A DNA stretch of 64,000 bases, taken from assembly GCA_028564705.1 (NCBI GenBank), contig JAPXFQ010001794.1, forward strand, positions 594,001-658,000. Direction: 5' to 3'. This document shows positions 58,783 to 64,000 of the stretch, piece after piece (positions within the stretch are counted from its first letter, which is position 1; the number at the start of each line of letters is the position of its first letter). The notes under the pieces were generated by a model. That model had not been told where the DNA came from. It saw only the letters and a list, made by a program, of their open reading frames with translations, and searched no databases. Origin of the DNA: Apricaphanius iberus. Taxonomy: Eukaryota; Chordata; Actinopteri; Cyprinodontiformes; Aphaniidae. The translations under genes and the position numbers were made by a program.

Positions 58783-58992
58783 CACATGATTCCAAGATGG
58801 CCGCCCAGGGAAAAGATTACATTTAAGAAGATAAAGACTCGTGGAAATTTACCCAGACTATACATGTTTATAAGATGTGACGACGCCTCATTAACAAAAT
58901 GAGTAGCAGCATTTCCTCCATATCCATCTCGGTCTCCGTTTCGTTCATATTTCTGAGTTAAGGGAAGGGGGCTGCCATGTTGGAATCATGTG
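58783..58992. mobile_element. Short MITE with 24-bp inverted ends
   Basis: CACATGATTCCAAGATGGCC at 58783 and, inward from 58992, CACATGATTCCAACATGGCA; 22 of 24 positions pair. Interior about 160 bases, non-coding. No clear TSD. Confidence 0.55.
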
Positions 58993-59238
58993 ATCGGAGA
59001 CCACGTTTTGATTGGTCGCTTGAACATTTGAGCTCAGCAGACAGCTCACAGAGAGCGCACACGGCGAGGTTCTCGCCTCGCGAGGCGAAAAATATCAAAC
59101 CCGTTTGATTTTGACCTCAGTGCCTCGTGAGGCAGAAAACTCACCAAAAATTAGCCACACATAGCGAGTTATCTGCTGAGCAAACGGCCTAGAATGACTG
59201 TTAGCTCAGCAGATTGCTCTCGTGTTCGGCAGGTCTTA

Positions 59239-59864
59239 GGCCCCGTCCACACTACTGCGTTTTCGTTTAAAAACGGAGTCCTTTTGCCACGTTTGCACCT
59301 CCCATCCACACTAAAACGGCAAGAACGGAGACCCAAAATGGAGAAGTTTAGAAGCGCTGCCGACCCCGTTTTTCGTTTTGAAACTCCATAGGGCGTTTTG
59401 GTGTGGACGTCTCAAAACGGGGGACTTTAGAAACGATGACGCAGCAGATCAAACTTGGCTCTACGATTGGGTGTCATCGGTCATGGCGTATCCTTCCCTT
59501 CCCGTCACATGACCCGTCCCCAGAAGATAACGTACAAAAACAGCCTGGAGTACATTACGTTAGAAACTGCAACATGGATAACGAATTACATCTCTGGCCT
59601 TCGACATGTTTAGCAGGTACGTTAACTTGGCTACTTTCAACAAATCTGAGGAATGGTCAATCTGTTTCCTCTTTATAACGGCACGCGCATGCCCAGTGTT
59701 GGAGAATGGTCACATGATCCGCGTTTTCAGTCGTTTTAATGTGGACGGATATCATTTCTAATATGCAGACTATACGCTAGTATAGAAAACGCTAGTGTGG
59801 ACGGATATAGTTTTCGTTTTAACTCTCCGTTTCTAAACGAAAACGCGGTAGTGTGGACGGGGCC
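59239..59864. mobile_element. Harbinger-like MITE with TTA target duplication
   Basis: Both ends read GGCCCCGTCCACACTA inward, continuing into CTGCGTTTTCGTTT on one side and CCGCGTTTTCGTTT on the other. They are flanked by TTA at 59236-59238 and 59865-59867, the 3-bp target of PIF/Harbinger elements. 626 bp, no transposase. Additional GTGTGGACG motifs lie inside. Confidence 0.7.
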
Positions 59865-59867
59865 TTA

Positions 59868-62079
59868 GTAGTAGAAAATTGCACAGTTGCAATTTTTGGC
59901 CTTTACGGCAATTCGTTGGTAAGGTCGTCACTCGAACACAAAAATACCGCTTGCTTGCAAGGATTTAGATTTTTTCCTGCCTCCTATTGCCAGGAAACTA
60001 CACACTGTCACTTTAAACCTCAGAATACACTCAGCCGCTGTTTCAAGTTTTTCAAAAATGGCAGTTTGGTTCTTGTAATGGAGTCACTCCCATGTCTCGA
60101 CCGGTAACGGCACCACCCAGCCAATCAGTGACTGGATGTTTCAGCTCAACTTGGTTTGTTTAGAACTTCTGGCCTGAAAGGGTACTGAAAAAGGAGCTGA
60201 TACCAACTCAATTCAAGTAGGTGATAAGGGGCTGTATTAGTTTGTTAAAATGTCCTAGTCAAAGTCTAACAGCACTCCAAATGAGAATCTGTGTCAACAT
60301 TTAAATGTTGCTGCTCAGAGATCCTCTCAATGCCACAGATGTGGAAAGTTAACAATAATTTACCCTTTAAAGAAGCTACAGCTTTAAACCCTAACCCTCC
60401 GGCAAAAAGTGGTTCTGCAAACTACTCGGTGTAAATGCGTGCCATACGTTAAAGGTTTTAGTCATGCAAAAACTTTAAACATCGTGTATTTTGTCACGTA
60501 CCAGCTGTTCTCTACTGTGATTTGGTGGAGTGCATAAAATCCTTCAAGAAATACATCAAAGTTTGAGATTTTAATCATAGCAGAAAGGGAAAAAGAAATA
60601 TCCAAAGGGTGTGAATACTTTCTTTAGGATTGATTAGTTCTTTATTTTGGCCTCTCATTTTAACAAGCATGTGGCTGTCAGACTTAGCTGGTGCTGCTGC
60701 CTTCACAATCCGGACCATTTGTTATTTTCTTCATCAATACTTTATTGGATTAATAAATGGAGTTTTCCCACGGATCTGCAAGCTATGACTTGTTTTTGTA
60801 ACCATGGGTTTAATCACAGTGAGTTTAATCAGCTGAGAATGGTAGGGGAAAAAAAACTGATTAGTGGCTCAGAATGTAAGAAACAGGATTAATGAGAGTC
60901 TGGAGCAGAAACAGTAAAGTTGAACAGAACAATGTCCTGTCAGACGCTTTTAGAAAGGCGGCAAAATGACAAGATGATTGTATGTTGGTGACTTTACAAC
61001 CTTTTTCATCTCTGACAGTAACACAGCGAGACAATGGTGATAAAAACACAACTTTATTCTGAAAATGGATTCAAAAGGAGGAGTAAAAGTATAGTTTTCA
61101 CTCAGTTTATGGAAAATAAAAGTTACAAAAATGTCCTGGGATAAGTTTAGGGAGATGCTCGATGCAGAAGATTTTTCTTTTTGTTTGTTAATAACTACAT
61201 TATGTATCTATACCATGAAGCACTTTACCCAGATAAACATTTTTTGGTTACTACTTGCTATATCGATCATAGGAACAATCATGTACCATATATGAAATGG
61301 ACGGAGCCTTGGTGAGGTCTCCACCGCCATCTTGGCTTCGTCACGCGTCTTTTCACGCCCGTAAAACACAAAAAATGGGCAAGGAGGTGGAGCTGAGAGT
61401 GGAGCTGTGGATGACCGACACTCTGAGCCCATGTAGCTACGAGCTAACTGAGCTATCCAACGCTAACAGAGATTAGCGTCCGCTTTTAGCCCTTTATGGA
61501 CATTCATTAATCTTCTCAAATAAAAGCATTAAGCCTTGTTGATCCATAACGTTCACTACAACTGTGTGAATTTTTATTTGTTCATTGGTTAATTAAGCTG
61601 CAGAAGCTTATTTATACAGAGGATGCATCCCTTAATAAAAGGAAGATCTGAGATGACAGATAAATCTGAGACAGAGTTAATGACACAGACCTGTAACCTG
61701 GGATGATTGGGGCACAGCAGGCATGGCTGCTTCTTTGTTGAGCTCCCAGGTGTCAGCTTGCTCATTAAAACACGGCAGGCCGTAAATACGCATCAGAAAC
61801 ACCGTCCTACACAAAACCAGGACTGATCCAGAGAAAAGCAGAACCAGTACTGACGGTGAGCTGGCAGGGAGGAAGTGTCAGTGTCATTTATTAACGTGTG
61901 ACTAATTAGTAATGGTGAGCAGCTGCGCAGGGAGGCAAAGAGGTCAGGTGGCAGGCAGCTGGATGTGTCCGCGTACTGCTGATCCTAGTAATGGATAAAC
62001 CAATAATACGGAAATGTAAAGGGGGACAAGGAGGAGACGGGAATCTTCTACGGCTTTTGAAACAAGCAGAAATGAAGAT
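59868..62079. other. Mostly unassigned sequence
   Basis: GTGTGAATACTTTCTTTAGG near 60610 resembles a Tc1/mariner terminus, but nothing coding is attached. Other open frames have no motifs. Confidence 0.35.
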
Positions 62080-63840
62080 CATTTCACTTTTTCATTTATA
62101 TAGCAACAATTCACAACAAATATCATCTCAATAAACTTTACAAGAAAAAGCATTTTAATCCAATTATACTAACGATCCAATCAGTTAATAGTTTTCTATG
62201 TAAGGAATCCCAGCAGATTATGCTGAGTCATTGATGTGAGGTTGTGCCCGGATCATACAGACTCCAACCACAGCAATTCCTCAGCAATCCCTCATACTGA
62301 GCAAGCATGTTGCGACAGTGGAGAGGAAAAACTCTCCTTTAACAGGAAGAAACCTCCAGCAGAACCAGAACCTGGATCAGTACAAGCAGTCATCTGTCAT
62401 GACTGTCTTTGGGTCGGAGAAGACAGAGAAGAGACACAGAAAGAACAAAATAACTGATGTAAGAGTATTTTATGTGTTAAAGAAAGTAAAAAGTTGATAA
62501 CACGACATGGAGGATGTTTAGTCACTGGGAGCATCATCTGGATCGATGATCCCATCCAGCAGGGGGCGCTGTAGCTGAGCAGGACACCAGACCAGGTGAA
62601 GCTTCTGTGCAGACAAAAAAATTAAGAGAAAACTGGGTTAATAATCGAAGTAACAGAAGAAAAAAATATATCTGGAGAGTAGTAGGAGAGAAAAGTAGAA
62701 GAGTGAAGAAAAGTTGTCAGTCTGTCCTCCATCAGCCTAAACTTATAGCAGCATAGCTACAAAAATAGCTCAGGATAACCTAAGCCATTCTAACTATAAG
62801 CTTTATCAAAAAGGAAGGTTTTAAGCCTAGTCTTAAAAACAGACAGAGTATCTGCCTCATGGACTAAAACTGGGAGCTGGTTCCACAGGAGAGGAGCCTG
62901 ATAACTAAAAGATCTGCCTCCTATTCTACTTTTAGAAATCCTAGGAACTACCAGTAGACCTGCATTCTGAGAACAAAGTTCTCTGTTAGGAACATATGGA
63001 ACAATCAGATCTCTGATGTACGATGGAGCTGATTATTAAGGGCTTTATACGTAAGGAGGAGGATCTTAAACTCTATTCTGGATTTAACAGGGAGCCAATG
63101 GAGAGAAGCCAAAACAGGAGAAATGTGATCTCTCTTTTTAATATTCATCAGAACTCTTGCTGCAGCATTTTGGATCAACTGAAGGCTTTTGATTGCATTT
63201 TGTGGACTTCCTGATAATAAGGAACTACAGTAGTCCAGCCTTGAAGTAAAAAATACATGAACTAGTTTCTCTGCATCACTCCTGGACAGGAGGTTTCTAA
63301 TTTTAGCATTATTCCAGTGGTGAAAGAAAGAAATCTTAGAAACCTGTTTAATATGGGATTTAAATGTCGTGTGTTGGTCAAAAATTACACGAAGGTTCTT
63401 TACATTATTACCAGAGGCCAAATTAATGCCATCCAGATGAAGTGATTAATTCAGCAGTTTCCTTTTTAAAGGTTCTGGTCCAAAGACAACAACTTCTGTC
63501 TGAATTTAAAAGTAGAAAATTCAGAATCGTCAAGGTTTTTATGTCTTCCAGACATGCTTGTAATCTACCTAACTGATTGGTTTCATCAGGTTTTATGGAT
63601 AAATATAATTGTGTATCATCAGCATAACTGTGTAAATTCATTCCATTATTTTACCAATTGGAAGCATATATATAGTAAAGAGAATCGGTCCAAGCACAGA
63701 ACCCTGTGGTACTCCACAAGTAACCCTTGAGTGTGAAGAAGATTTATCATCGACATGAACAAACTGGAATCTGTCAGAGAGATATGATCTAAACCAGATC
63801 AATACTGTCTGCAGTCCCTTCTGATTACCTAACTTACCTG
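62080..63840 (-). pseudogene. L2-type LINE fragment, minus-strand copy
   Basis: Read from 63840 down, it begins inside RT with GLQTVLIWFRSYLSDRFQFV and CGVPQGSVLGPILFTIYMLP, then HSYADDTQLYLSIKPDE with the catalytic Asp pair intact. A frameshift follows near 63430-63520, then KIRNLLSRSDAEKLVHVFFT and LQLIQNAAARVLMN as at 30.5 kb. The 3'UTR and terminal TTGTGAATTG-type tail end at about 62080. Truncated at the 5' end and frameshifted, but less deleted than the plus-strand copy. Confidence 0.8.
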
Positions 63841-64000
63841 TTTGCTTCCTCCTTCCACAGGTAAAGCAGATACTCGCTGGTCCAGTGAGGCAGAGGCGCT
63901 GCTGGACGGAGGACGGAGGATCAGGGCTCTGTCTCATCCCCACCGAGTTCACACGTTCACTTTGCTGCTGGCTGAAAAAAATGCAGGACGGAAAATATCA
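63841..64000. other. Unassigned window end
   Basis: Sequence beyond the 5' truncation point of the minus-strand LINE. Nothing recognised. Confidence 0.3.

Overview
The window looks like chromosomal DNA from a teleost fish. It holds one recognisable protein-coding exon in a sea of introns, intergenic DNA and decayed transposons, and the mix of L2/CR1-type LINEs, Tc1-like, hAT-like and PIF/Harbinger-like elements is typical of percomorph fish. A cyprinodontiform (killifish or livebearer) is my guess from the repeat style only. There is no bacterial-type gene organisation, no rRNA and no intact tRNA.

Gene content: the only exon I trust as host coding sequence is 11232-12046 (+), the terminal coding exon of a Shisa/CKAMP44-family AMPA-receptor auxiliary subunit, most likely shisa9. 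Its 3'UTR follows, with an AATAAA at 12564 and a possible distal signal at 23100. Sequence upstream (1-11231) would be its last intron. Downstream DNA (about 13-64 kb) is gene-poor. A SWIM zinc-finger exon at 35615-35945, broken by a frameshift, is the only other protein-like unit that is not an ordinary LINE or transposase relic.

Layout. 0-11 kb: LINE 3' ends, a Tc1-like relic split by a hAT-like insertion with an 8-bp target-site duplication (TSD), an L2-type LINE with a mutated active site, another hAT-like element, and a SINE-like repeat nested in a DNA element. 11-13 kb: shisa9 end. 13-31 kb: mostly quiet DNA, a 1.4-kb foldback element, two copies of a hAT-like element in opposite orientation, MITEs, and (TA)n tracts. 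30-42 kb: L2 LINE, Harbinger relic, LINE tails, SWIM exon, and a CR1/Rex-type LINE interrupted by a 488-bp MITE. 42.8-44.8 kb: a 27-bp minisatellite with a 134-bp higher-order repeat, flanked by TATA-like and AATAAA signals. 45.6-49.5 kb: (TA)n, Tc1 relics, a 1022-bp inverted-repeat element carrying two inward-facing tRNA-like modules, and a 307-bp hAT insertion. 49.5-64 kb: inverted-repeat elements, a paired RFX X-box-like site, a GGAT satellite, a Harbinger-like MITE and a minus-strand L2 LINE homologous to the one at 30.5 kb.

Nothing here works as an operon or pathway. The strongest signals are transposon archaeology: nested insertions whose removal restores host-element sequence, the tRNA-containing inverted-repeat element, and the minisatellite. 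All family assignments come from reading motifs and translations by eye; no database search was run.
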